From Symsagittifera roscoffensis (taxonomy: Eukaryota; Xenacoelomorpha; Acoela; Convolutidae): a DNA stretch of 64,000 nucleotides. Under the pieces are notes generated by a model. It had not been told where the DNA came from. It saw nothing but the letters and a program-made list of their open reading frames with translations, and ran no database searches. Both the position numbers and the translations under genes were made by a program. This document shows positions 41,601 to 56,600 of the stretch, piece after piece. Every line of letters begins with the position of its first letter. The stretch's first letter is position 1. The stretch covers positions 30,223,740 through 30,287,739 of the forward strand of contig NC_087064.1 of the NCBI RefSeq assembly GCF_963678635.1, in the 5' to 3' direction.

Positions 41601-44600
41601 AACTGCTGAATACTCGTGTGTTGGTATTTTCCCTTGCGGATCAATTGTTTCGAAAACTTTTCAGTTTGATAACTTAAGACCAGAGTTTTTTAGTTAGGTT
41701 TTGGTTCTAATTGGTAGGAGTAATAGATCATATCCCAATTAATGTATCAGCCATAATTTCAAATGCAACTCACTTTTCCCATGGCCAGGTAGTCGAGACC
41801 GTCGGAACAGTTGAACACGACACATTGCACAGCCAGTGCCTTGGCCAAATCCTTGGTGGTCTCTGTCTTTCCAGTACCTGCTGGTCCCTCGGGGGCTCCT
41901 CCCAGGTTCAAGTGGAATGCACCCACCAGGGTTCGGTAGCATCTACAACAAAGGCAAAATTTTTTTACGCGGGTAAAAGCATCGTAAATAATCATCTGAT
42001 ACAATCAAGAATATCAAAAATTTAAAAACGATCAATTTCGAAGCCAGAGGATGATACATTCGGAGCCTAGCTAAAAAAAAATTACGAGAACAGAACGGCT
42101 TCGAACAAACTGCATGCCAAATAAAGGCAACTCCAGTTCTCTTCTTTAAAAAAAAAACGTAGTTCAAGATAAGGTCAAAGAGCCGATACAAGGTATTTCC
42201 CAAGCTTTAAGAGAATCATACCTGTCAGTTAGAGGCGTGATCACAAGTCGAGGTGTGTTTCCCAAATACTCGTAAGCATACTTCACGCTGGCATTGATAA
42301 TCTTCACTCTGCAGTTATCATTCTCCCAGTAGTATCTCAGCTGAGCAAGCCACTCGAAATCATTCTCTGTATGGACACCTTTTTGGGCCATCTCTTCAAC
42401 AATGTCTCTAGCGTGCACATCTATGGTCACCAATGCACCCATAGTGGTCCTCGCACCTTTGCTCAGTTTGCCTCGAACTAGCTGGACTATGTCTCCCATT
42501 TGAGACTGTAGTTTCTTGTGGTACTCCAGGAGTCCTTTCGGACCCTCTCGAATAGCTTCGTGGACCTCCAGAGTCCAGTAGATTTGAGATGTGCAGAGGA
42601 CAACCTGAAAAAATTTAATCAGATTACAACCTAAGCTGATAAATTAAAAAAAAAGAATAGCCAGTTACTGAACAAGTAGCATAGAAGATTCCAATCACAG
42701 TTATCTTTGAAAAAATAAAAATGAGGAAAAAATTTTTTGTCCTCCCCTATTCGCTTTTTTGGAGGGAGAGAGAAAAGAGGCGAAACCTTAGCTTTAAAAG
42801 CTAATAAATTTTTACAGCTTAAATAATATTTAGAACGATTTTTAAAATTAACAATTGTCAGATTGGCAAGATTAAACAAGGATAGCCGGTTACTGTGCAA
42901 GAAGCACAAAATTTTCCGACCATAGCCTTAAAAATACCAAAAAAAATTCAAATTAGTGTCGTTTTTTCGGCGTGGTGTGATGAAAAAATCTAAAAGAAAA
43001 ACTAGATTTGGCATATTTGACCGTCATTGTAAAATAAGCGAATTGAATTTTGATTCCAAAAAGGCGCTTATAAATAAAAAAATAATAATAACGTTACTCC
43101 GATAAAACTAAATTTTTACGTTTCAAATTAAGCTATTGTAAACTTTTAAGCCATTAAATCGGCTATTGTATGGCTGCTCGCTCGCTTTTATCGCTCAAAT
43201 TAAGACGAAAAAAGAAGCCAAATTAAGACTTTTATCGCTCAATTTAAGTCATTCGAATCACGATGAAAGGGTTTTAATATTAGACATCAGTCATCTCTCT
43301 CCTAGAAAAAAACCACAAAAACCCGCATACAAAACCCACATTAGACCATAGTTCCCGCCCGCTCTTAAGAGTGGTCGGAGCAACAACTAAGATTCAATGG
43401 ATTTTGAAAATTTTTGTCATAAAATGACCTAAACTATACAATCAATGTAATTCATAGCTTGATCTCTCAAATGAAAGACACTTGGCTAGAAGAAAAAATT
43501 ATCTCGCTTGCATATATAACACCATATTTCATAGAAAATGTAATACCTGCAGATTACTTATTTGTGCGCTCGCTGTTTACAACCAAGGTTCAAAATTAAG
43601 AGACTGATTTCAGTGACTCACCTGTCCAGGCCACTCCAGCACCCACTTCTGTCTGGGCTCATTGGCATATGCGTCCTTGCTCTTGTCTATGACGTCACGG
43701 ATGGACCTCAACATCACATCCTCCAGAGTGAGCAGCCATTTCTCCACCGCCCCCTTGGCCTCCACAGTGTTGATCGTCTCTATCAGTTTCACCTGCGAAA
43801 CAACAAGGCACATCAGGAACATGTGAAAAATACCAGGGACCTCTACGCGGGAATCTTCTAAATTCGCTTCTGTCGCTTCTGTGCAGGCAATAGAAAAGCA
43901 ATTTTGAAATATTTCTGGATGCGCAAAAAAAAAGAATCAAGTTGAGCCCCATCCCAAAGTAAAAGTTTTAAGAAATGGCTACCATCGCTGCTGATCGGAG
44001 ATTATAACACCGTTGCGTTACAAAAGAATCCTAATAAGCGATAGAAAAGCGATTCTTTGTTTTTGCATGTTTAGAACGAATATGTTTTTTTTATTGTATG
44101 ATGCCTATAAATTAGTGGGGTACTATGAGCAAGAAAAGATAATTGCCGGAAAATTATCTGAAGCTCATTTCCATTCAAACAAATATGACATTTTCATAAA
44201 TTTATCACTAACAGCTGTGTCATTTATTAATCATCAGAAATTCTGATTATTCTTTTCGGAATTTCAAACTATCTTCGAACAATAAACTCAATATCTGCCA
44301 AGCTTAATCGACAATTGATACCATATTTACGACAAACAGAAAAATCAGACTTAATTATACATACAGAAATGTAGTTGACAGAATCAAATGAAATATCCGT
44401 TATTCGATCCTCAGACAATTAAAATAGACAAACTTCAGAAAACAATTACAACTCCTTCTGCAGAATCTTGCCTCTCCAATTATCATTTGACAGCAAATCT
44501 ATCCCAAATTAAGTTTGCGTTCACAGAAGAACTTAGTTGAAGATTTTACAACTTATTTACGAAGGAAAATTAGTTAGCGAAACAAAAATTAGTCATCCTA

Positions 44601-47600
44601 TTCACATGGCATCTGAAAGAGTATTAAATCTTTTCATTCTTCTAACTTTTGCTTTGTTTCTTAACCAATCAGCAGCTAGAGCCGAAAATGACGTAATAGA
44701 ACCCGGAAACGAGGATTTCGAATTAAGTTCTATCTTGGATTCAGAGAGCCCGAACTCGGAAGTTATGATGGATCATTCTGACAGATTAACGAACCCAGAA
44801 TATCGCATTTCTGAAATCATCCTAAGCCTTCCTGACAAGCCCGAAAGTCAAGTTAAAGCGATGGCACCAAACAAAGCGGCCCGAGCGATGGTCGAAACAA
44901 GCCGAAAGCGTCGCCAGCAAGGAGGATCATTCAACGGCGGGGGATTCTTCTTCGGCGGAACCTACCCCTACCCGATCGCAGACGGTGCTACTTGTGGGTG
45001 TCCGACCCAGTCTTGTTGTCCCGATTCAACTTGGGACGACCACTACTACTGCTGCTTTTCAGCCGATTTCTCGCCAAAAATGATCACGAGTGTCGCTTTG
45101 ATATCACTAATGGCTTTCGTAAGAGCTACATTTTTGTAGGTGCTAAATCCTCCTACAACTTTCAAGACAATTAAGTCATAATCAACTGAAATTTCTCTGG
45201 TTTCATGCTAATATTGCATGGGATGCTCAAAACGTAGCTTGTAATTAAACTAGCATTATTTAATTTAATTTGCAATTTTATAATTAAAGTTTCACCAATT
45301 AAGCATTTTAAAAATCTTAGATTGGGTTTGCAGTTTCAGAAGAGGGTAGCGAGAATTGCCGGATTTAATTTTGAGGGAACTTCACACACTTAACAAAATC
45401 AAAACCTTCCTATATTTTTCATGCATTCACAATTTTTCTCCTCATTAAAACAGATTTGCGTTCGCCTTAAACTTTTTCAAAAATTAGACCAGAAGTATAA
45501 ACAGTATAAAGTATATATCATTATAATATAGCAGAAACAGACGCAAGTTTTAACGTACCTGTTCACTCTCCGCACTGTATATAGCTAAGATATCTAGCGA
45601 GGGCGAGAATAGTAGTTTGGCGATGCCCTCGAAGCACTTCTTCAGATGGGGCTCCACTCTGGTCGGGTCCTTCGTCTCAGACAGGATCTCCAGCATCTCG
45701 TCATTGGACAAGAAGAAGAACCTGGATCGAACAAACATGAACAAAAGAATGCAAAACGAACATTCGAAAGTTTCAATAGCATCTAGAACCGTTGAAGTAC
45801 AGCGATTCCTCAAGTTCCCCTTTTTGCAGGATATGTATTAGATTAAAAATGCACTCCATAAAAAGAACTGAACAAACTAAACGTCAACTAGTGCCACCAA
45901 AACTGAATGAAAACAAAACTGGTCTTAAGAATATAGGTAAGAGAGATGATTTACGTGCCTGGGAAAATAGAGTCGTTTCTTCTCGAGGTATGCGTTAAGT
46001 CCCTTGAGGATCTTGTCCAATAAATCATTGCTGTCCTTGAGCTTCTCCAAAAGGCCAGTCAGTCCAGTCGCCGGAATCACTTTGGGATCCCTGGATGCGT
46101 GTCTCATGATGTCCTAAAATGAATATCGGAGCAGCGTCACAAATGGATGACCTTGGTGGACATTTAGGTCTATTTAAACAACTAACTGATATCAATGGGA
46201 ATTTTCGACTATTTAGACAACCAAACGTATGGTTTTTAAATCACTCTATTGTAATAATTTTTTTTGGTGAAATTACCATCCTAGTTTTATGCAATGAACT
46301 GATTTCATAGGATCGAATCGAGCAGAGAACGAATTGGTCATATGAAACTTGATAACTGAAAAAATTTAAGCGCTGCAATAATTAGTCGCAAGCGGCAAAT
46401 ACTCAGACGCAACAATTTGTGTACGTTCAATATTTGACGGTTCGGTTCGGAAGTGCTAGAGAAAGCGACAGTTCGTTGCAACGGAAAAGATTGATAATCA
46501 CTTCAAACCATTCATATAGAGCAGAACAATTAAGCCGTAAAGGCAGTTTGCGCAGTGTTTTGACGATTCGTCAACATGTTCTTGGTTACGGCCAGGGGAA
46601 AACACAAGCTATGACTCCGAGCCGGTTGAGCTGTTCTCTCACCTTCCAGTTCTTGTCAACTATGGTGAACAGTCTGCCCTCCTCTGGCATCTGACTCATG
46701 ATGTCTGGACTGGAGAAGATGGGTTCCAGGTAGAGCCACTGACTCTGCACTTTCAGCCACTCGTCTATTGTCTCCTGCATCCTCATCAACTTATCCTCCC
46801 ACTCCTGAAAAGAAAAAATATCATTCCGAATTAAAATGATTTTTTTAAACAAGACAATTAACAAAAACTGTTTTCCTTATTTTGCAAATGGAAGGAAATC
46901 TTTCTAAAAGATTCTTGTCTTTCTTATCATAATATTTTATTTTTTGGCTAATGCGTTCACATGAGCTGTGACCATGTTTTAGCGGTTTTTGCAAATGTTT
47001 TGAATTGCTTTGGCTATTTCTCAGTTGATGATTTTTTGTTCTCAGTTTTGTACCTTTTCTCTGTCCAGTTCTCGGTAAATGCAGAAACTTTAAGACTGGA
47101 GCTAAAAATTAGACATTTTTTATTGATACAGAAACAGATACCTTGATTTCGGTTTCAAATGGCTTGATGAAGGGCGACCCCCTCATAGTCTGTGTCTTGA
47201 CAATCTGGTCATCCAGCACCTGTTGGATCTCATCCACTGAGGCCAGGATCTTCACTCCGCTGTCTCTGTAGTCTATCAGGTTGAACTCTATAATCTCCCA
47301 CTCTTCCTTCATCTTGATCATCGCTTTCTCAAGGCCAAACTCCTGCACACGAAAGTTCACGTTTGTTCACGTTACTCTAAGACGTTCACGAAAATTATAT
47401 TCATTTTGGCAATTGAAACCTCCATTACAAAACAATGATTTACATTTTCATTTTAAGACAACAAAAAGGACCGAAAAAAAAATAAAAACGACTAAGTGAC
47501 TACAGAATGATCAAAATTTTACCAGAAAATGCATAATTTTCTCGAGAAAATGGCAAAATAAAGGCAAAAAAGTTCGCAGTTAGTCACTTGAGGAGTTACG

Positions 47601-50600
47601 TGATCTCAGTTTTGCCAGTTAGCCTTGTGCTCAGAACAAATATAATAAAATCCTGAAGGTGACTTGCCTTCGAAGCAGCTCCACTGATGGTCTCGAAGTC
47701 CTCCATGAATGCGTTGAGTTCCTGCTTGAGCACCTTCCTCAGAGTGGTGCCTGAGTCGGGGGTGATGTCTTTCTCCGCTATCTCACTCATCTTTACCCAA
47801 TGTCTCTCCCTGATTCCAGGGTTGCACAGAATAGACACTATCGGGATGTACTCCTATGAATAGAAAAAAAAATCTTTGTCCAGTTAGTTGGATACCGTTT
47901 TGAACTACTGATTTATTTGCATTTATTGAGAAGAACTACTGATGCATTTGCATTTAAAAACCATTATAATAAACTCCCCACTTCTGTATTTTTTTTAAAA
48001 TTACCACATAACTTTTTAATATGCTGATGTTTCGATAATAACTATACAATATTTTAAAACATTTCAATGATATTTAATTACAACACTTTGCTACTGAATG
48101 TATTATTTGAAGAAAATTTTATTCTGAATCAGTCGTAATGGGAAATTCTATCAATGTAAATATGTCAATTTAACAAAAAGAGAAACTGCCATCTACCTTG
48201 ATGCTCACAAACTCATAACCTAGCATGAGACACGAAAGATCTGTTTTGACTGACCTTGAAGTCCTTGATCTGGTCCATGATCTTGTTGCACACAGTGATA
48301 GCAGACATCTCATCTTCAGCTGAGTCATCCCCTCCCCCCTCCTTCTTCCTCTTCACCACATTGCCCTCCTTGTTCGCCTTCTCCAGCATCTCCTTCTTCT
48401 TCACCTGCTGGAAGAACTTGTTCACTTTGAAGATGTCTGTCCAGAACTCCTGTACTTCGTTGCTGATGGTCTCCGAGTTCAGGTCAAGGAAAGCGCCGTC
48501 CATCCATCTGAACAAATACATCATCACAATTAAACAAAACAACAAACACTTCTAAAGTTAAGCCCACAAAAAGCCTTCAGCATTCGAAACGCTATCAATC
48601 ACCACCGACGGTATCACAAAATCTCAAACATCTTGAACCAGGTAAAGTTGAACGCCTCAAAATCGTTTCAATTCCGTGCTTTACGTATGTTTCCGAGAGG
48701 TCGATAAAACCAAAACTAATAGCCAGGCTAACAAAAACCAAGCCTTTCGTTTCCTTTTTGGCTACAAAACGTTCCAAACATTCTATCATTTCGGATTTTG
48801 AACTCAATTAAAATTCATTTTTTGTTCAAGGCTGGGCTTAAACATGTTAGTTTTGATGAGCCTCAATGTGCCTGTGGTATACTACTCACTTTCGCTCTGT
48901 CTTCATCCACTTGGCCACAATGGCGAACAGTCTCTGGTATGGCTCTATGATGTTGTTGATCTCGTCCACTTCTGGGAACTCAGTGGGCTCATTGACCTTG
49001 AACAGCTCCTCCTCCTTACTCACAAATGATATGTTATCCTTCACTTCGTTCATTCTCTTCTGGATCACACGCAACTAGAACGACACAACGCAAACTTGAA
49101 ACTAACATTCTTATTGATTCTATCTGATGTCACGCACGGACGTCTAAATGCAGCTTCACGACTACAAATTTATATTCGGGTGGCTACCAAAAAAATAGGA
49201 GTGATAATCGGAGCAACTAGACCCGGAAACACCGAAAACTGTTAAAGCAAAGTTTGAGTACAAGAAACTGACGTTAAAGAACATGTTCTGGTAATTATGA
49301 AAAGGACAACTAGCAAAGTAAAGAGAAACACTAGAATGCACTGCATTGGAATCAAACTTATTAGTAATATTTTAGGTCCTCATTATGACTACGATGAGAA
49401 GCAAAGTAAAAAGAAGCCCTGGTACATTGCATTCAAGTCTAAATTATTAGTAAAATATATTGTGTACCTCGTTCATGTAAGTGGTGATCTGGTCCATGTC
49501 TCCACACTCCTTGATGTCGGTGGCCTTGGCCTTCAGTTTGCTCAACTCCAGCACCACCTCCTCCCTCTTCTCGTTCAACACCGTCTCCCTTTCTTTCCTC
49601 ACCTTCTCAACAACCTACATACAAAAAAAAACAAGGATTACCGGTCACTGCAAGTAGCACAGAATGTTCCGACCACAGGGAACTCAGTGGGCTCATACTT
49701 TTTTTAAAACTAGTGTGGTTTTTTCTGCGTGTTGTGATAAAAGGATCTGAACAAAAAAACTAGAACTTAGGCACAGGGGAGGATCTAAAATTTTCTCGAG
49801 GGGGGGGGGGCGAATTTTCAAATGTCGACCAATTTGATTTTATGAGCTCTCCCAAATCACTATAAAGACCCCGTTTTGCGTTTTTAGGCTCTTTTTGGAA
49901 AATGTTGACAAAAAATCGCGTTCTTTCGGCGCGCGCTCCCCCTTCAAAGCGCCGAAGGCGCCTTTAGAAAATAATTAGCGTCACCCCCCCCCCCCCCCCC
50001 CCCCCTAAATCCGCTGGTGTTTGGACATATTCGACAGTCATAATAAAGTAGGCAAATTTGTCAACAATTTTTGAAAAACATGGCTCGCAAAACAAAAACA
50101 AAACAATAAAAAAATCAAAACTTTTCACATTATTCTGCAAAAATTTTTTAAACTTTTGAAGTTTTTGATTCCAAAATAGCGCTAAAAACCAGAAACTAAC
50201 TTGAAAAAAAAATAAGTTTTCGCGGCTTAAAACTAAGTTTTCGCGAACTACGCATGTCAGAAGTGGTATTTACCACTCCTACTAAATTGACCATTCTATG
50301 AACAAAGTTATTTACGGGAAAAAAGTCTAATACCTGATTGCAACACACTTGCTAATCGCGAGGGTATTATTAAGCTATTGAGGGCCGTCATTCAATCAAT
50401 TATTCAAAAAGTGTACACTTGTTGTACTCGATACTAGTAAAACTTTTGGAAACTTTTAAATTTTCGAATCATGACTGAAAGGGCTTCAATATGATATATC
50501 ACTCGACCCATTCCGATGATTAATTGTGGTACCTCATTTTTCTTGAAAAAAAACTATAACACACTCGAATACGAAATTCCTCCCCAAATTCAATGGTCGA

Positions 50601-53600
50601 AATAAAAAATGCTATGTAATCATATTTAAAAATTTTGCTACAGAACTTAATATCGCTTTAGAAAACTATCTATTTACCCATTAACAGGCTAGATACTTTT
50701 ACTAGACAAAAGCTATAAAGTTTAAATTTTTTCACATTTACGCTAGGTGGTACTTTTTTTTTACCAAGCATCAAGAAAAAATAGACAAAAAAATTGAGCT
50801 ATCAAAATTATCAATAAATTGAGTTATCGAAGAAATATGATAAAGTACGCAACTTTCTGAAAAGCAAATCAATTCTAACAGAATTAATAATCTATATGCT
50901 CGTCCTTTAAATTATTTGCATCAAAAAAAGAAAAGCCGATTTTTTTTTCCAACTAGTGTCTTTTTTCTGCGTGGTGTGATAAAAAGATCTAAGCGAAAAA
51001 GTGTTTCTTAGACACATTCGACAGTCATTCTAAAAAAAGCCAATTGCAATAGAGTTTTTTTTGAAAAAGGATTACAAAAAACTTTACAAAAAATTTCAAA
51101 AGTTTTTGATTCCCAAAATGGCTCAAAAACTCTAATAGCTAATTTTACTCCGATAAAACTAAGTTTTCACGGCTTCAATTGATCATGAATAAGCTATTGT
51201 AAGCCTGCACGCTCTCATTATTAACTCAAAATTAGACCCAAAATCAAAAGTTTTAAACCGTTTTTTCTCAACACAGAAACTATTTTCAAATTTTTTTAAT
51301 GTCGTTCGAATCAGGACTGAAAGGGCTTTAATATGATAAATCACTCCACTTACTCCGATTTTTGTTTGTGGTACCTGATTTTGCGAAGAAAACAAAAAGA
51401 AAAAACTAAAACATACCCGAATACAAAGTTCCTCCAAATTTTTCAAAAGTTCGGAGCAATCAGCCAATCAGGGGAAATTGTTTTAAACGCTAACTTTTAC
51501 ATTGTTTTAAATACTGGAATAAACGTGTTATAAACATGTTTTAAGCAAAACTTGTTTTAAACATTGCAACCCTGCGCACGGTGAAGAGGAAACTGTTCCT
51601 TATGAATAATGAAAATTTTAACAATTTTAGTTTTTTAATAATTTTTTTATTAATTTTTGTAGCAGGATTGACTAATCGATCGATTTTTGGCTTCTCTTTT
51701 GTCTGACCTGAGTGTTATCTTTTTATTTGCATGATAAGAAGGTCATCGATTTATCCTTATACTAATTGTGGGTTAAAATTGCGTTGAGTTATAAGATGCG
51801 GGTCAAAAACCGTGACGTGAAGCTGTAGAACACCAAAAAAATGTACAATTTTTTGTGTTGTTTAAAAAAATTGTGTTTAATTTTTTTCCATTTTTCGTTC
51901 AATTATCTTGTTTTAAGACGTTTGAATTTTGGTTTCTTATTGATAAAACTGAAGTCATAGTTGTCAAGAACATGTTTGACCTCTTCCCCCGCGGGAAATA
52001 GAAAAGGATGGAAAAATCTCAAAACTTTCTGACGATTCATTACTGATCAACAACATCAATGTTCCCAGCGATCTTCAATTATTATACCTTTTCGGCAAAA
52101 ATCTATTCACTTAATACCAAAAAATGTTCAAAGCAATATTTTAAGGAAAAACTACTGCGAAGAACTCTACAATAGAACTCTTGTTGTTCTTGCTTTTAAA
52201 CAAAGTAGTTGATGAGTTTACCTCGTCGTTTTTGTCGAATATCGGCTGAACTCGCTTCGGCCAAGTGACTGTCATCGAATTGAGCTCCAAGTCCTCCTGG
52301 CTGAAGAGGTGGTTGTTCAACAAGTAGTCCAGCCTCTTCTTCACTTCCTTGATTCTCTCCAGGAGTTGTATGGTTCCCAGGGATCTGGCGTTCTCGATGA
52401 AGTTCTGTTGTTCCATCAGTTCTTCCGTGTTTCTCGCTTCCTTCAGACATTGTTCCTCGATGTGCTCGTAGTCTTTGCAAATGCTGAAACAAAATTTTGT
52501 ATAAATTGTTATGAATGATCGCCATCGCTTTTTCAATCAATTAACTGAAGTGTAGAATCGGCATAGTTTGTTGTTTAGATAAAAAATTTCGGGAACCAGA
52601 GCTGACACGGAGGAGGAGCGGTCTGACAAGCATGGAAATTAACCAGAGTAAAACATCGGTAATATAACTCAGTTCTTTTTTAATGTGGTTTCAAGAGATT
52701 GCACAATACGACACCATTCAAAAGACTCGGCATAACAAATCGTTAAAAATAGTATCTTATTGTGAAAAATAATCAACTGTGAACAATTCACAGCATAAAA
52801 TACGGTCAAACAGTCGGCTAATATACGCGTCATGAAAACCAATAAAGCTAACTTGCATCAAACAAAAAACCAAGGATACGGGTTTAAATTGGGACAATTT
52901 ATAGAAATTGAAAAGGTTAAGAGTGATTTTTTTATTTGCCTCTGAAAAAATGATCTGGCATATTTTACTGCCCATACCCCAATGGTTATTTTTGAAACTT
53001 CTCTTCATATTGTCCAGCTGCGAGCGAATAAGGCAGCAAAATTAATTACTCAACTAAAAACATACATACTTTTATGCTTAACCTTTGCAAAAGCATTGAT
53101 TGCACCATGAAATTGAAATTTTGTCTCTAATGGAAGGGAGGGGGGGGGGGGGGGGCGTTGGAGGCAGAAGGTAAAGAGGCCGATCCAGGCACCTGATGTT
53201 CTCTTCTCTGTGGCTGTTTGCAATTTTGTGTAGCAGCAGGTCTGCCAATTGTTTGGCCTTGTCAGACAGACCTCTCTTCAGGTCACTGCAGTCCAGTCTG
53301 ACCAGGGGGAAAGTGACAAGTGAGTCCAGCTGGCGGATATCCTCGCACAATTTCTTGTATTTGGCTATTTCCTGGCAACAGAGCATATACTTTTTGACAG
53401 TTTTGTGAACAATTATTTGAATACTCTCTAACAGGAGCAGACGTATTTTTTGGTCGACCTGCTTTTAGGTCAACCACATTGATATTTCTACCTCTCCTGA
53501 AACACAAAAGCGCCTTTTTGTCGAGAAAAATTAATGCCGCAGGCAAATTTTTGGAAACTAAGTTTACAAAAAACCATGTATCCAAAAGACCAGTGTGCCC

Positions 53601-56600
53601 AAATTACCGTTTTTGGAAGATATGGACCTGAAGATCGCCTTTTTTTCGGCGCGCAATTGCCCCCAAGGAAAATTTATTTTTGCACCAAAGGTAATATCAG
53701 AAAAAAATTAGGGCTTTTCTGCTAGAAATGCATGTCGTAAAAATTTCTATGTTCGCGTTTTGGGTGGCGAGGGAACAAATATCCTTGACGGGGGATGTAT
53801 GCTTGATCTTAACAGACGACAAATCAACCTAATTAATAGCAAGATTGTCCAACCTATAACTAATCACACCCTATTTTGTTGAAGAAAATCAACAAGTTGG
53901 CAACATTTACGAATAGTAAGTAACTATGGGATAGAACAAATACTGACCCTGGTGTAGTCTTGGAACTCGTGTTCCTCATTGGCCATGAACTGCTCCACCA
54001 CCTTGACTGCCTCCCCATTCACTAGGTACGAGTACTCCTCAACTATTACAAACACACAACGTCATCAAAAAGAACATTAAAAAGCTTAAGGGGAGAGGAC
54101 ATTATCTTGGTTTTTGGTGTACACTTTTTAAGCAGTGCTGAACAATTTTGATTCAAATGAAATATTAGGGTTGAAGATCTTAACTAGGTCTATTTATGGG
54201 GAGAGTGTTCATTTGATCCTACATGTCCTGTACTAAACTGGATTATATAAACATCGGAAAAAAATTGAAAGCCAGCTTTAGCTTTCCTGCTAGAACCCTC
54301 CAGCCAGCCGAACACAGTGAGACAAAAACCAACGTGTCTATTTTTTTTTTTCACTTAGGATTCTTTCGATCAATCCTTTTGATGAAAAGACATTAGTATC
54401 GTGAAACTGCATGATAAATGCCATAATGTAAACGCATGTAACAAACAAACGTAAGCGCATGTAAATATATCATAGAACATACAGTTTTCGAATTTGACGT
54501 ATTCTTAAAAAACTTAATTTTTTCAAACACCAGTTCAGCATTATGATTAAAATTATGCTGAACTTATGATCGAGCTGAACAAGAAACGCAATCCGATCTG
54601 ATCCAAAAATAGACTGCACAGCAGCAAAGCAATTTTTTCAAAGGCTAGCAGCGTTTTGTATATTTGACTACTTTTTTTGTTAATTTTATTGTTGCTCCCA
54701 AGGAACTACGACTAAGGGGGATTTTTTTCTAGCTGACTTTAATCACCTCAAGCAAAGCTCGTAAGATCAAGTGCAGCGTTATATCAAAGCCTTATTGGTC
54801 GTGATTCGGATTTTGAAGAAAAACTAAAAAGTTGTCTGTATCGGAATTGTTCTCAAAACTTTTGGTTTTAAGAACAATTCAGAGCAAAAGTGGTTTTCCA
54901 ACCCAAATGTTTCGAATATTAAATATGTTACTTCCTAGTTCCTAACATTTTTGATAGCGAACTTTACCTGTCCTCCCGTTGAACACTTCGGAAACAATTT
55001 GATATATTTTTGGCAGAGATTAATGTAGTCGAAGCATTCTGTGCTACTTGAACAGCCACCGACAATACTTGTCTTCAAATAAAAATTTGACATTTGGTCA
55101 CTTATTTTGACACTCTGAGATTTGTAACCACCGTTTTTTTTTATATCAAAAGCTGAAAGAGCCAAATATCATTTTATTTTGCAATGTTTTTGTAGTGCGA
55201 GACAATTTGAAACGAGCAAATAATTCGGGTTAAACTTTCAGAGCCATAGATTAAATCTTCACAGCGCGCATATATTAATCCAGAGCATGACCAAATTGGC
55301 AATTTTCAAACCCAGAACTTTACGACAAAAAATCAGAGGTAAAGTATCTTTTACTGAATGAAATTTGACTGAATAAAAGACCACCTCCAAACGAAACTAT
55401 TCCGCCACTTTCTACGAAAGTTGGAGCAAAAACTATATGCTGCAATTTCATAACGCGTCAACAATGAATATACAATTTTGAAGATTTTTGTTGATACTAT
55501 AGCCCTCCACGGGCAATATTAAGTACTTAGTAAATTAAGACTGTTCGTATCAGGACACAGTCTTGAATGATCCGACTGCCCTTTAATTGGTCTCGAATAG
55601 TTTTTGATGAACTAAATAATGGCAAAAAATTGAATTTTAGGCTGATCATATCAAAAACTAAGTGCTGCAATTTGAGTCGTGTATGAAGTTCATAAAACCA
55701 ATTAGCTGTCTCGATTTCAATTGGGAACGATTTTGTAGAGCGAGTTAATAAAGCAAGCAGTTTTAGACAACCTAATGGCAGGCTACTATACTGATGTGTC
55801 ACTCGGCTGGTCCCATGCAGATCACGAGATCGATCCCCCGAGGTACCAGAGTTTTTTTAAATTGGTCTTAATAAAAAAAACCTCCCCGAACATATTTATT
55901 CCTCACTTTCTTCGAAAGTCGGAACAATAGATCTTCGTGGCGTAGGTTGGAAACAGAAATAGGTTCTTAATTTTTTTTTACTGCATCATAGGTCTATTGT
56001 TCTGTAAGTTGTTCATAAATCTACAGGTTTACTAACTGTAGCCGCCGAGATATGTCTGTGCGTGTTCGAAGTTCTCATTGACCGACTGCACCAGTTGCTT
56101 GTTGGCACTCTTTATGATGAATTCCGCTGTCTTCACGTCTATGTACACAGCCTGCAAACAGATCTAAGATGCAAAACTTTCTCGATTTTTTTTGCGCATA
56201 ACTGTTCAAAAGTTTTTACATGACAAAATTTTTGAGGTTAGAGAGAATTGGGACAACAAAAAATGACTCCTCGCTGTCGCCGAAATCGCTAATGTTTCAT
56301 TCTCTAACCTTTTTGAGCTAATGGACAGTCCGTCTATAGCGAAGATAAACTCGTTATTAATTTCAATATTCAACTGAGCTTAACTTCTCGACAGGTATTA
56401 TAAAGATGATTAGTTACATCGCATCATGGAAATATTGGTAACAAAACCCGACCTGCGTTTCGTTTGAAGCTGACATCCACGACTGAACTGTCTGAAAATT
56501 CTGCATGCATTTCGTGATCTCGTCAACCACGTACAAAACAGTGTCTTTCAGATCCTAAACCGAACAATCATGATAACTAATTTAAAAATATACCGGATTT

